NCBI RefSeq assembly: GCF_014645535.1
Contig: NZ_BMLX01000006.1
Span: 66,444-130,443, forward strand
Direction: 5' to 3'
Source of the DNA: Silvimonas iriomotensis
GTDB taxonomy: Bacteria; Pseudomonadota; Gammaproteobacteria; Burkholderiales; Chitinibacteraceae
DNA: 64,000 nt
A model generated the notes under the pieces. The model saw only the letters and a list, made by a program, of their open reading frames with translations. It was not told where the DNA came from and did no database searches. The translations under genes were made by a program, and so were the position numbers. Shown here piece by piece: positions 26,886-35,144 of this stretch (its first letter is position 1; each line of letters opens with the position of its first letter).

Positions 26886-27956
26886 GTGAAAAAACAGTTT
26901 CTGGCCCTGATGCTGGCTGCCGGTGCAGTCATGGGCAACGCGCAAGCTGAAGACGTGCTGCACATCTACAACTGGAACAACTACATCGCCCCGGAAACGG
27001 TCAAGCACTTTGAAGCCGACTGCAAGTGCAAGGTAGTCCAGGACTACTACGGCGCCATGGAAGAAATGCTGGCCAAGCTGGCTGCCGGCGCCAAGGGTTA
27101 CGACATCGTGGTGCCCACCGGTTTTGCCCTGCCGCCGCTGATCAAGCAAGGCCTGGTGCAGCCGCTGGACAAGTCGAAGATCCCGAATCTGAAGAACATG
27201 AACCCGGCATTCATGAACAGCCAGTTCGACAAGGGCAATGTGTACTCCGTACCGTACGCCTTCACCACCACGCTGATTGGCTACAACGACAAGAAGATCA
27301 AGGAACTGGGCATTGACCCGACGTCCTGGTCCGCTATTTTTGATCCGAAAGTGCTGGAAAAGATCAAAGGCAAGGTCACCGTGCTGGATGACCCGAAAGA
27401 ACTGTTCGCCGCCGCCATGATGTACAACGGTTTCAATCCGAACAGCACGGACATCAACCAGTGGCAAAAGGCCAAGGACACCATCATCAAGGCCAAGCCG
27501 TACTGGGCTGCGTTCAATAACCAGAGCTACATCAAGGAATTGACCGTCGGCAACATCTGGCTGGCCCATGGTTACTCCAACGACATGTTCCAGGCCAATA
27601 CCGACGCCCACACCGCCAAGCGCCCGTTCAACATTGCCTACACGCTGCAAAAAGAAGGCAACACGTTGTCTGTGGACAACATGATGGTGATGAAGGGTGC
27701 GCCGCGCCCGGATCTGGCGTTCAAGTTCATCAACTTCATGCTTGATGGCAAGAACTCGTCCGAACTGACCAACATGATCGGTTCCGGCAACCCGAACGCC
27801 GCCGCCGCCCAGTTCGTGAACCCGGACATCAAGAAGGTCAACGCCGTGTTCCCGACTGCGGACAACATGAAAAAGCTGTACCAGCTCAACTCGCTGGAAG
27901 GCAAACCGCTGCGTGATCTGAACCGCCTCTGGACGGAAGTGAAGACCGCCCGGTAA
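26886..27956 (+). CDS. Polyamine-binding periplasmic protein (paralogue 2)
   Basis: 356-residue PotD/PotF-type protein with a GTG start after CCGGAGTAATC. The signal peptide ends NAQA; mature start EDVLHIYNWNNYIAPETVKHFE. It is obviously a duplicate of the preceding gene: the same order of motifs, a shared CKC, and near-identical PTSWSAIFDPK and KGKVTVLDDPKE stretches. It stands in its own unit between two terminators, so the duplication may have split into constitutive and regulated copies. Confidence 0.88.
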   Translation: MKKQFLALMLAAGAVMGNAQAEDVLHIYNWNNYIAPETVKHFEADCKCKVVQDYYGAMEEMLAKLAAGAKGYDIVVPTGFALPPLIKQGLVQPLDKSKIPNLKNMNPAFMNSQFDKGNVYSVPYAFTTTLIGYNDKKIKELGIDPTSWSAIFDPKVLEKIKGKVTVLDDPKELFAAAMMYNGFNPNSTDINQWQKAKDTIIKAKPYWAAFNNQSYIKELTVGNIWLAHGYSNDMFQANTDAHTAKRPFNIAYTLQKEGNTLSVDNMMVMKGAPRPDLAFKFINFMLDGKNSSELTNMIGSGNPNAAAAQFVNPDIKKVNAVFPTADNMKKLYQLNSLEGKPLRDLNRLWTEVKTAR

Positions 27957-27962
27957 GCTTTG

Positions 27963-27991
27963 AGGGGTAGCTGATCAGGCTACCCCTTTTT
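27963..27991 (+). terminator. Terminator after paralogue 2
   Basis: AGGGGTAGC pairs perfectly with GCTACCCCT around a seven-base loop and is followed by a T run. Confidence 0.9.
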
Positions 27992-28000
27992 GTTTGCCTC

Positions 28001-29116
28001 ATGCGCGCACTCCCACCCATCAGCTTCCTGGCCCGCCGTAACGCCCCCACCCGCGTGGCGAGCTACTTCTTCTGGTGCTACCTGCTGGTGGTACTGCTGG
28101 TCTCTTTTTACCCGTTTGCCGGCTGGCGTTTCACCGGCGAGCCGGTTTTCGCCTTCTATACCTACCCGCTGCCGTATTACTTCACGTTCTTCGACAACCT
28201 GATCAACGTGCTGGCCTATGTGCCGCTGGGGCTGTCAGCCGGCCTTGCCTTGCGCCGCTGGCGCTGGACCGGCCCCTTGCTGGCAATGCTGATCGGCATC
28301 GTCACCTCGTGCTTTGTCGAGTTCGTGCAGCAGTTCATCCCGTCGCGGGTGGCGTCCAATATGGACATCCTCTCCAATAGCGCAGGGGCCGTCATCGGCG
28401 CGGCGATCTCGATGGTGCTGGTACTGCGCCGCTCACAACGGCGCTGGCTGGTATTCCGCCATTCTTACCTGTTTCCTGGTGCTGGCGCGGAATGGGGCAT
28501 GGTCTGGCTTGGCTTGTGGCTGATCACCCAGTTCGACCCCTCCGTCCCCTTCTTTGGCGTGGTCGACGAACCCCGCGGCATCCCCCAACCCATCGTCGCC
28601 CCGCTGAACAACCCCGCGCTGTTCCTGGATATCCTGGAAGGCAGCGGCATGATGCTCAACACCCTGGGCGTGTGCCTGTTTGTGTCCGTGCTGATGCGCC
28701 ACAGCCGCCAGGCGCCATGGGCAGTGGCGACCTTGCTGTCTGCCGTACTGGCCAGCAAGGTCGTCTTTGCCGGGCTCATGCTCAAATGGTCCGACTTTTT
28801 CAGCTGGATCAACCATAACGTCGTACTGGGCGGCCTGGCCGCGCTGCCCTTGCTGGCGGTGCTGCTGCAACTCAAACGCCCCTGGCGGGCCCTTGTGGGC
28901 GCGCTATGCCTGTTCTGCACGGTGCTGGTGAGCTGGATGTGGCCACTGGCCCCGCAACTCTCCGCCATCCTGCCCTTGTTCCGCTGGAACTACGGGCATT
29001 TGATGCATTTCAGAGGGTTGGCTGCGTTGATCAGCGATCTGTGGCCTTACGGGACGATGCTGTTCTTGCTGGGGTTTGCGTTGAGGTGGCGGGGGGAGAA
29101 TGAGCCGGACTGGTGA
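28001..29116 (+). CDS. VanZ family membrane protein
   Basis: 371-residue polytopic membrane protein. The N-terminal half matches the VanZ-like pattern: a first helix LLVVLLVSFYPFAGW, NLINVLAYVPLG, and the SCFVEFVQQFIPSRVASNMDILSNSAGA motif. The C-terminal half adds about five further helices of no known family. VanZ itself gives low-level teicoplanin resistance, but most chromosomal homologues have no known role, so no resistance claim is made. The start at 28001 lies nine bases after the preceding terminator and lacks an obvious ribosome site. Confidence 0.75.
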   Translation: MRALPPISFLARRNAPTRVASYFFWCYLLVVLLVSFYPFAGWRFTGEPVFAFYTYPLPYYFTFFDNLINVLAYVPLGLSAGLALRRWRWTGPLLAMLIGIVTSCFVEFVQQFIPSRVASNMDILSNSAGAVIGAAISMVLVLRRSQRRWLVFRHSYLFPGAGAEWGMVWLGLWLITQFDPSVPFFGVVDEPRGIPQPIVAPLNNPALFLDILEGSGMMLNTLGVCLFVSVLMRHSRQAPWAVATLLSAVLASKVVFAGLMLKWSDFFSWINHNVVLGGLAALPLLAVLLQLKRPWRALVGALCLFCTVLVSWMWPLAPQLSAILPLFRWNYGHLMHFRGLAALISDLWPYGTMLFLLGFALRWRGENEPDW

Positions 29117-29137
29117 TTGGGGGGTGCCAGGAATGTT

Positions 29138-29975
29138 TTAGCGCCTTCGGCGCGGGTTTAAAGGCATTTGATACCGGCGGTGGCCGGAGCACCCTACTTT
29201 CTTTGCTTCGCCAAAGAAAGTAGGCAAAGAAAGGCGACCCCAGCCCTGCGGCCCTCCGGGCTGCCCTCAGTCAGTCGGGAGCCTGGGTCTCCCTCCACTC
29301 CTTCGGCGCTTGGCTTTAACGGGGGAGGAAAGTCAAAGGCAACTGCAACTGCAACGACAACAGCAACAGCAACAACAACGGTAAAACCCAAACCACAGCA
29401 GTACCTGCCCATGGCAGTGGCAGTGGCAGTGGCAGCGGCAATCCAACCCGCACCCCACTGACTCGTCATTCCGGACCTCGGCGGCCACCTTGGCCGGAAT
29501 CCAGCTGCGGTGCTTGCAAGCGCCACGGGATCAAGCGAGACATTGGTGGTAATCCGGCGAAGGCAGCCCATTGGGCTGCGGACTGGATTCCTGCCTGCGC
29601 AGGAATGACGAAGTGGTGGGCTAAACCCATCATTCTTGCGTGCGGATGGTTTGCAGTTGCTTCTGAAGTTGCTTCTGAAGTTGCTTTTGAAGTTGCCGTT
29701 GATGTTCGGGGTTGTCGTTGCTTTTGACTTGCCCTCCCCTTGACCGCGCCGAGCATCGCAGCAAGGCGCGGCGATCAAGGCGAAGCGGTAGGCCAAAGGC
29801 CGAACTCGCGAGCCAGCCGCGCCTTGCGAGAAGCACAGGGAACTCGCGCAGCGAGCGCCGTCGCAGGGGTCGCCTTTTCTTTGGGTACTTTCTTTTGGCG
29901 ACCCAAAAGAAAGTGCCTTGCTGTCGGGCAACCCCCGACATGTAAAACACCCGCGCCGTCAGGCGCTAACAGCAG
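29138..29975. repeat. Nested inverted-repeat intergenic element, about 0.84 kb
   Basis: No convincing gene lies between 29117 and 30057. The region is symmetrical at several levels. Outer arms begin TTAGCGCC and each carries a perfect 12-base hairpin (29194-29223 and 29887-29914) based on ACTTTCTTTTGG, followed inward by GGCGACCCC and, further in, a GGGGAGG..AAGTCAAA.GCAAC block (29321-29343; inverted at 29717-29740). Inside these are short-unit repeats: GCAACN-type on the left (29337-29383), and three GTTGCTTCTGAA-type 12-mers on the right (29656-29691). At the centre is an inverted pair of CGTCATTCC...GGAATCC palindromes (29464-29502 and 29584-29610). Confidence 0.75.
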
Positions 29976-30057
29976 TTCAGGGGTTCAGGGTTTTCAAAAC
30001 AGCCAGGCTGGATTGTCACCCTCGCTCCAAATCCACCCCACAAAGCCCCTCCCCCCT

Positions 30058-30516
30058 TCACCCGTTTTTCTTCAACCGCGCCACCCGCCGCCCCTCAGCA
30101 TCCTGCCAGCGCTGCCGCTCAACCTCATCCGAAGGCACCATCTCCGGCACCATCGCCGGCTTGCCATCATCCCCCATCGCCACCATGGTGAAATAGCAAC
30201 TATTGGTATGCCGCACCGTCCGCTCGCGGATGTTCTCGGCGATCACCTTGATGCCGATCTCCATCGAGGTCCGCCCGGTGTAGTTCACGCTGGCAAGAAA
30301 GGTCACCAGCTCGCCCACGTGAATCGGCTGCTTGAACATCACCTGATCCACCGACAAGGTCACGACATACGTGCCGGCGTAGCGGCTGGCGCAGGCGTAG
30401 GCCACTTCGTCCAGCAATTTCAGCAACTGCCCGCCATGGACATTGCCAGAGAAATTGGCCATCTCCGGCATCATCAGCACGGTCATGGTGAGTTTGTGGC
30501 GCGGCGTGTCAGTCAT
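30058..30516 (-). CDS. Acyl-CoA thioesterase (hotdog fold, YciA-like)
   Basis: 152-residue cytoplasmic thioesterase. It has the hotdog landmarks MPEMANFSGNVHGGQLLKLLDEVAYACASRYAG, with the catalytic Asp/Asn region, and CYFTMVAMGDDGKPAMVPEM. It probably hydrolyses short or medium acyl-CoA. GGAG lies just before the ATG at 30516; the longer frame from 30582 has a non-conserved front. It stands alone between the nested repeat and lipA, on the same strand as the lipoate genes. Confidence 0.87.
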   Translation of the reverse strand: MTDTPRHKLTMTVLMMPEMANFSGNVHGGQLLKLLDEVAYACASRYAGTYVVTLSVDQVMFKQPIHVGELVTFLASVNYTGRTSMEIGIKVIAENIRERTVRHTNSCYFTMVAMGDDGKPAMVPEMVPSDEVERQRWQDAEGRRVARLKKNG

Positions 30517-30599
30517 GAAAACTCCAGACAAGGAACGGATGAACAAAAAATAACGCCGGGACAGGCCCGGCGTCATCTGCAATCAGCAATCGTGCGCGT

Positions 30600-31577
30600 T
30601 TATGCGACGACGCCCGCGTGGTGGGCTTGCTGATCGGCGTGGTAGCTGGAACGCACCATGGCGCCCACGGCGGCGTGCTTGAAGCCCATCTTGTAGGCTT
30701 CTTCTTCGAACATCTTGAAGACATCCGGGTGCACGTAGCGCAGCACCGGCAGGTGGCCGTTGGAGGGCTGCAGATACTGGCCAATGGTCAGCATGTCGAT
30801 GTCGTGATCACGCATGTCACGCATCACCTGCAGGATTTCCTCGTCCGTCTCACCCAGGCCGACCATGATGCCGGACTTGGTGTTCACATGCGGGTACTTT
30901 GCCTTGAAGTCCTTCAGAAGCTTGAGCGAGTGCAGGTAGTCCGCACCCGGGCGGGCTTGTTTGTACAGGCGCGGCACGGTTTCCAGGTTGTGGTTCATCA
31001 CGTCCGGCAGACCTTCGCCAAAGATATCGACGGCGATCTCCAGACGGCCGCGGAAGTCGGGCACCAGCACTTCAATCTGGGTATCCGGGCTGGCCACGCG
31101 GGTTTTGTTGATGCATTCCACAAAATGGCGGGCACCACCGTCGCGCAGGTCGTCGCGGTCTACCGACGTCACCACCACGTAGCGCAGTTTGAGCGCGGCG
31201 ATGGTTTCGGCCAGATGGGTCGGCTCGTTTTCGTCCAGCGGGTTCGGGCGGCCGTGGCCGACGTCGCAGAACGGGCAACGCCGGGTGCAGATGTCGCCCA
31301 TGATCATGAAGGTGGCGGTGCCTTTACCAAAACACTCACCGATATTGGGACAGGACGCTTCTTCACACACGGTGTGCAGTTTCTGCGAGCGCAGGATGTC
31401 CTTGATCTCGTAAAAGCGGCTGTTCAGGCTGGGCGCCTGCACACGGATCCAGTCCGGCTTTTTGAGCTTTTGTTCCAGCGGAACAACCTTGATGGGAATG
31501 CGGGCGGTCTTGGATTCGCCCTTGTGCTTCACACCTGCGGCATTGGATGCGGCGGCGGTCTTGATCTCTTCGGTCAT
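30600..31577 (-). CDS. lipA: Lipoyl synthase
   Basis: Radical-SAM enzyme that inserts two sulfurs into octanoyl groups on lipoyl domains. The 325-residue protein has both cluster motifs: the auxiliary [12 protein letters not shown] (CX4CX5C) and the radical-SAM CTRRCPFC (CX3CX2C). It also has the C-terminal RSSYHAD with the serine ligand. It begins with a short variable tail from the ATG at 31577 (the frame runs on to 31688). It is last in dat-ybeD-lipB-lipA, separated from lipB by 147 bases. Confidence 0.96.
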   Translation of the reverse strand: MTEEIKTAAASNAAGVKHKGESKTARIPIKVVPLEQKLKKPDWIRVQAPSLNSRFYEIKDILRSQKLHTVCEEASCPNIGECFGKGTATFMIMGDICTRRCPFCDVGHGRPNPLDENEPTHLAETIAALKLRYVVVTSVDRDDLRDGGARHFVECINKTRVASPDTQIEVLVPDFRGRLEIAVDIFGEGLPDVMNHNLETVPRLYKQARPGADYLHSLKLLKDFKAKYPHVNTKSGIMVGLGETDEEILQVMRDMRDHDIDMLTIGQYLQPSNGHLPVLRYVHPDVFKMFEEEAYKMGFKHAAVGAMVRSSYHADQQAHHAGVVA

Positions 31578-31724
31578 CGGCAGCTTCCCGGCTTTTGTCC
31601 GGTCAGGAACGGCTAACAAAACCCAGCGAAGCGGTGATGGCGAGGCGTGCGAAACGAAGACAGTACTTGTAGTACGGCAAGGAAGCACAACGCTGCCAGC
31701 AGGGTTTTGTTGACCGCTCGTTAG

Positions 31725-32411
31725 TCAGTTGATTTGTTGCAGAATTTTGTCGGCCATTCTACCCGCAAGCGACGCGGGTGTCTCGGCAAAGCCGTAATCA
31801 TTAAGCTGCGCGACACGCAAACCGGCATAACCGCAAGGATTGATCCAGCCAAACGGCGCCAGATCCATGCCGACATTGAACGACAAGCCGTGAAACGCGC
31901 AGCCGTTACGGATGCGCAAACCCAGCGCGGCGATCTTGGCCTCGCCCAGCGCGTCCTGTACGTAGACGCCCGGCGCATCGACCTTGCCGTAGGCTTCAAT
32001 GTCAAAATCCGCCAGCAGGTTGATCACGCTTTGCTCCAGCTTGCGTACCAGTTCACGCACACCCAGCTTGTTGCGGCGCAAGTCCAGCAAGGTATAGGCA
32101 ATCAACTGGCCGGGGCCGTGGTAAGTCACCTGGCCGCCGCGATCAATCTTGACGATGGGAATATCGGTCTGCTGCAGGATGTGCTCCGGCTTGCCCGCCT
32201 GGCCCAGGGTGTAGACCGGCGGGTGTTCCAGCAGCCAGAGTTCATCTTGCGTGTCAGCAGTGCGGGCGTCGGTGAAGGCCTGCATGGCGTGCCAGGTGGG
32301 CTCGTAGTCTTGCACGCCCAAGGGCTTGACCAGCGTGCCATGCGCTGCAGATGACGGGACGTCCTGCCAGTTCACCGCCACAGGGGGCAGGCCATATTCC
32401 TCACGCCTCAC
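31725..32411 (-). CDS. lipB: Octanoyl-[ACP]:protein octanoyltransferase
   Basis: Transfers octanoate from ACP to lipoyl domains, feeding LipA. Motifs: [36 protein letters not shown], the Lys-containing [22 protein letters not shown], and [11 protein letters not shown]. Relatives start close to the [12 protein letters not shown] segment, so the first 25-30 residues are an unusual extension. The GTG at 32411 has an AAGGAG six bases upstream, but this start lies inside a GTGAGGCGTGAGG repeat; internal GTG codons are alternatives. Confidence 0.92.
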   Translation of the reverse strand: MRREEYGLPPVAVNWQDVPSSAAHGTLVKPLGVQDYEPTWHAMQAFTDARTADTQDELWLLEHPPVYTLGQAGKPEHILQQTDIPIVKIDRGGQVTYHGPGQLIAYTLLDLRRNKLGVRELVRKLEQSVINLLADFDIEAYGKVDAPGVYVQDALGEAKIAALGLRIRNGCAFHGLSFNVGMDLAPFGWINPCGYAGLRVAQLNDYGFAETPASLAGRMADKILQQIN

Positions 32412-32429
32412 ACTTCACTCCTTGCCCGC

Positions 32430-32741
32430 TTACAGCACCATGCGCACCAGCGGGTGCGCTTTGAGGGCGGCATCCAGGGCGTGCACTTGTTCTACGTTAT
32501 CGAAAGTCACCGACAGGGTGGCGGCAAAGTAATTGCCCTGGCTGCTGGGACGAATGGTCACCAGTTCGGCCACAAAACCAGGCACGTGCTGCGCGGTCAG
32601 GTCAACCAGCATGGCGTGGAATTCTTCTTGTGCGACTTGCTTGTGGCTCACGGCCTTGACCGGGATCAGTACCGGGAACTCAACCAGGTTTTCCAGCCGG
32701 GGCTGGTCCTGATTCAGATCAGTGATGTTAACTTGGGTCAT
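32430..32741 (-). CDS. ybeD: YbeD-like DUF493 protein
   Basis: 103-residue small protein with an ACT-like fold, of the family usually found beside lipB. The pattern LVEFPVLIPVKAVSH, PSSQGNYFAATLSVTF and HPLVRMVL is typical. The function is not firmly known; a regulatory role in lipoate metabolism has been guessed from its location. It starts inside the end of the aminotransferase gene (14-base overlap), so the two are coupled. Confidence 0.88.
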   Translation of the reverse strand: MTQVNITDLNQDQPRLENLVEFPVLIPVKAVSHKQVAQEEFHAMLVDLTAQHVPGFVAELVTIRPSSQGNYFAATLSVTFDNVEQVHALDAALKAHPLVRMVL

Positions 32742-33618
32742 GTCTGAACTCCTTGTTGCGCATGACGTCGCGCTTGAATTGCTGATAGTGGCGGTGCATC
32801 TCGCTAAACACCGGGCCGGGTTTGCCCTGCCCCACCACATGATCATCCAGCCGGATCACGGCTTGCACTTCCCTTGAAGAAGAAGTGAGCCAGATTTCGT
32901 CGGCATCACGGACTTGCTGCTCGGTGATTTCACACACCCGGTGCGGCATGCCGTGCTGCCGCGCCAGTTCCAGAATCAAGTCATAGGTGATTCCGGTAAG
33001 CATCAAATGTGAGGGTGGTGGCGCGAGAATTTCGCCTTGGCTGACCACAAAGATGTTGCTGGAGGAGCCTTCTATCAAGAGGCCATCCCTGAATAGTACC
33101 GTTTCAGCCACGCCGGCATCCACCGCCATCTGGCGGAGCAGCACATTGGCCAGCAACGCGGTGGCCTTGATATTGCAGCGTAACCAGCGGATATCCGACG
33201 CCGATACCGCCGTGACACCGGCTTCTATCAGCGCTGGCGGGGGCGGCGTGAGGGTATCGGCATAGATCAGCACGGTGGGGGTCACTGCGGCCGGCAGCAC
33301 ATGGTTGCGCGGCCAGGCCGGGCCACGGGTCACTTGCAGATACACCGACTGGTCTTCGAAATCCTGCGCTTGCACCACAGTCAGAATCAGTTCTGCCCAA
33401 TGCGCCAGCGTGTAGGGGTTGGTCAGACTGATGGCCGCCAGGCTGTGCGCCAGTCGCTGCAGGTGCTCATCCAGCCTGAACGGCTGCCGGCTGTAGACCG
33501 GAATGACTTCGTACACACCGTCACCAAACAGAAAACCGCGATCCATCACAGACACCTGCAGTGTGTCGAGCGGGGCAAACTGGCCATTCAGATAAGCGGT
33601 ACGCGCGGGGACGGACAT
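32728..33618 (-). CDS. dat: D-amino acid aminotransferase (PLP fold type IV)
   Basis: 296-residue aminotransferase that interconverts D-alanine and D-glutamate or acts on related amino acids. Visible features: YLNGQFAPLD near the start, MDRGFLFGDGVYEV, the PLP Lys in LRCNIKATALLANVL, EGSSSNIFVV, and TGITYDLILELA. The position upstream of ybeD-lipB-lipA is the known Neisseriales order. D-alanine specificity is inferred from length and the VMDRGFLFGDGVYE motif; a branched-chain enzyme is the alternative. AAGGAAATCC precedes the ATG. Confidence 0.85.
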   Translation of the reverse strand: MSVPARTAYLNGQFAPLDTLQVSVMDRGFLFGDGVYEVIPVYSRQPFRLDEHLQRLAHSLAAISLTNPYTLAHWAELILTVVQAQDFEDQSVYLQVTRGPAWPRNHVLPAAVTPTVLIYADTLTPPPPALIEAGVTAVSASDIRWLRCNIKATALLANVLLRQMAVDAGVAETVLFRDGLLIEGSSSNIFVVSQGEILAPPPSHLMLTGITYDLILELARQHGMPHRVCEITEQQVRDADEIWLTSSSREVQAVIRLDDHVVGQGKPGPVFSEMHRHYQQFKRDVMRNKEFRHDPS

Positions 33619-33697
33619 GGATTTCCTTGCAGCGTTGCAGTCGGCAGATACCCGCATTATGACCGCGCAAGAACCGGGCTGCATTTGCAACGGCAAT

Positions 33698-33720
33698 AAA
33701 AAAGCCCCGGAACGGGGCTT
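33698..33720 (-). terminator. Terminator after the 29-residue ORF
   Basis: AAGCCCCG pairs with CGGGGCTT around a three-base loop, with a run of A on the left (T on the minus strand). It reads as a minus-strand terminator, 57 bases beyond the stop of the small ORF at 33777 and upstream of dat. This implies a transcript comes from the right, which supports the small gene. Confidence 0.75.
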
Positions 33721-33776
33721 TGGGGTGCTGTGATGTCAGCTTGTGTGCGGTGTGACAACGCAGGTCAAAATCTGCG

Positions 33777-33866
33777 TCAGAGCGCCACGAAAACGTGGGT
33801 GAACAACATGGTGGTCGATACCGCAACCAGCACGGCCACGATACGACGGAACAGTCCGGACTTCAT
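33777..33866 (-). CDS. Small membrane protein, 29 residues
   Basis: A 29-codon frame preceded by an excellent ribosome site (GGAGGAATCAACAG before ATG). The product starts MKSGLFRR and continues with one hydrophobic helix, IVAVLVAVSTTMLFTHVFVAL, ending at the last residue. A minus-strand terminator follows within 60 bases, so it looks like a complete one-gene unit. No family is recognised. Positive charges before the helix predict the N-terminus in the cytoplasm. A short toxin-like or regulatory membrane peptide are both possible; the sequence does not choose. Confidence 0.6.
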   Translation of the reverse strand: MKSGLFRRIVAVLVAVSTTMLFTHVFVAL

Positions 33867-33983
33867 CTGTTGATTCCTCCTGGGCTAACAGCCGCATGCA
33901 CGCGGTGACGCCTTGCTTTACCTGGAGCCAGGGCGCTTGCGCTGTCGATGCAGAAATCATATCCGGTGCAACATGATGATTAA

Positions 33984-34010
33984 TGTCAACAATTGACCAC
34001 ATTGTTGTCA
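33984..34010. promoter_or_regulatory. Operator-like palindrome in the gap before phoB
   Basis: TGTCAACAAT and ATTGTTGTCA form ten-base arms (one mismatch) around seven bases. On the minus strand it contains two TTGACA hexamers that could serve as -35 elements for the 29-residue ORF; no -10 at 17 bases is convincing. The 33867-34285 gap otherwise holds the Pho-box-like site and a leader with small hairpins. Confidence 0.45.
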
Positions 34011-34099
34011 ATCTTTAACAAAATCAGCGATCACGCGCAAAGCCAGGCCCAGCGCCAGTCCGCTCCTTTTCGGCCCGATATGCGGACTGCATATGGGGT

Positions 34100-34132
34100 C
34101 AGTTCGTAAACTTGTAATATTCTGTTCACATT
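34100..34132 (+). promoter_or_regulatory. Candidate Pho box upstream of phoB
   Basis: Three consecutive 11-base units: CAGTTCGTAAA, CTTGTAATATT and CTGTTCACATT. The known PhoB site consists of 11-base direct repeats of a CTGTCAT half plus an AT-rich half. The last two units fit best. A weak TTAATC hexamer follows at about 34138-34143. Autoregulation of phoBR is therefore likely. Confidence 0.6.
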
Positions 34133-34285
34133 TGAGCCTTAATCTCGCAACAATTTTCGGGCGCCCCCAGTCTTATATAAAGCGCAAGACCGGCCAGCAA
34201 TGACCGGTTTCATCAGGAGATGAGCCACCCTCGGGATGGCAGCAAGCCGCGCCCTGAACGCTACCCCCGTGAGGTTATTTACCCA

Positions 34286-34972
34286 ATGCCAGCCAACATC
34301 CTGCTTGTCGAAGACGAACCGGCCATCCAGGAACTGATTTCCTTCAACCTGACCCAGGCCGGCCACCATGTGATGCGTGCCGATTCTGCTGAATCTGCCG
34401 CCCATATCGTACGCAATGCGCTGCCTGACCTGATCCTGCTGGACTGGATGCTGCCAGGCATGACCGGTATTGAATTTGCCCGCAAGCTGCGTGGCGAAGA
34501 GCGTACCCGCCAGATCCCGCTGATCATGCTCACCGCCCGTTCGGACGAGCAAGACAAGATCATCGGCCTTGATACCGGCGCGGATGATTACATCACCAAG
34601 CCGTTCAGCCCGCGTGAACTGCAGGCGCGGATCAAATCCGTGCTGCGCCGCCGCTCGCCGCAAGTGACCGATGATCTGGTGGAAGTGCAAGGCCTGCGCC
34701 TTGACCCGACCACCCACCGCGTCACCGGCAATGGTGACCCGATTGATCTGGGGCCGACTGAATTCCGTCTGCTGCACTTCTTCATGACCCACCCGGAACG
34801 CGTGCATTCCCGCGCGCAACTGCTGGATCAGGTCTGGGGCGACCACGTGTTTGTGGAAGAGCGCACGGTGGACGTGCATATCCGCCGCCTGCGTTCGGCA
34901 CTGGAAACCAGCGGCTACGATCGCCTGATCCAGACCGTGCGCGGCACCGGCTACCGCCTCTCTGCCCAGTAA
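34286..34972 (+). CDS. phoB: Phosphate regulon response regulator PhoB
   Basis: 228-residue OmpR-family regulator of phosphate-starvation genes. The receiver has the acidic ED pair near the N-terminus, phospho-acceptor Asp53 in [11 protein letters not shown] and Lys in [14 protein letters not shown]. The DNA-binding domain includes [22 protein letters not shown] and VDVHIRRLR, ending [15 protein letters not shown] precedes the ATG at 34286. An upstream in-frame ATG at 34220 lies inside the leader and is not used by homologues. Confidence 0.94.
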   Translation: MPANILLVEDEPAIQELISFNLTQAGHHVMRADSAESAAHIVRNALPDLILLDWMLPGMTGIEFARKLRGEERTRQIPLIMLTARSDEQDKIIGLDTGADDYITKPFSPRELQARIKSVLRRRSPQVTDDLVEVQGLRLDPTTHRVTGNGDPIDLGPTEFRLLHFFMTHPERVHSRAQLLDQVWGDHVFVEERTVDVHIRRLRSALETSGYDRLIQTVRGTGYRLSAQ

Positions 34973-34986
34973 GCAAGATGAAAATA

Positions 34987-35015
34987 TTCCACTGGCCCGA
35001 TGGGGGCCGGTGGAA
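34987..35015 (+). repeat. Hairpin between phoB and phoR
   Basis: TTCCACTGGCCC pairs with GGGCCGGTGGAA (one G-T pair) around five bases. No T tract follows. Just beyond it TAATAAAAT provides a -10-like hexamer (35024-35029), so phoR may also have its own weak promoter. Confidence 0.6.
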
Positions 35016-35144
35016 GAATCGTAATAAAATCGTGCCAGTCTCGACCGCACAGGATGCGTGATCGAACCGGCCGGATGCCAGTACCCTGATCAGCCTGGTT
35101 TTGTCAGCGCCTCTAAACCTGCCCCGTTTTCCCGGATTTTTTCG

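Noticed and set aside
28001-29116. Glycopeptide resistance role for the VanZ-family protein
   Set aside because: Only family similarity; no vanHAX or regulator genes nearby, and the C-terminal half differs from VanZ.
29168-29931. Open frames in the nested repeat (for example 245 residues on the minus strand, 97 on the plus strand)
   Set aside because: They run through palindromes and microsatellites, have low-complexity KATATAT- or RSNFRSNF-like products, and lack ribosome sites and typical codon use.
34220-34285. N-terminal extension of PhoB from the ATG at 34220
   Set aside because: The AGGAG touches the ATG with no spacing, the extension is not typical of PhoB, and the inner ATG at 34286 has GTGAGG.
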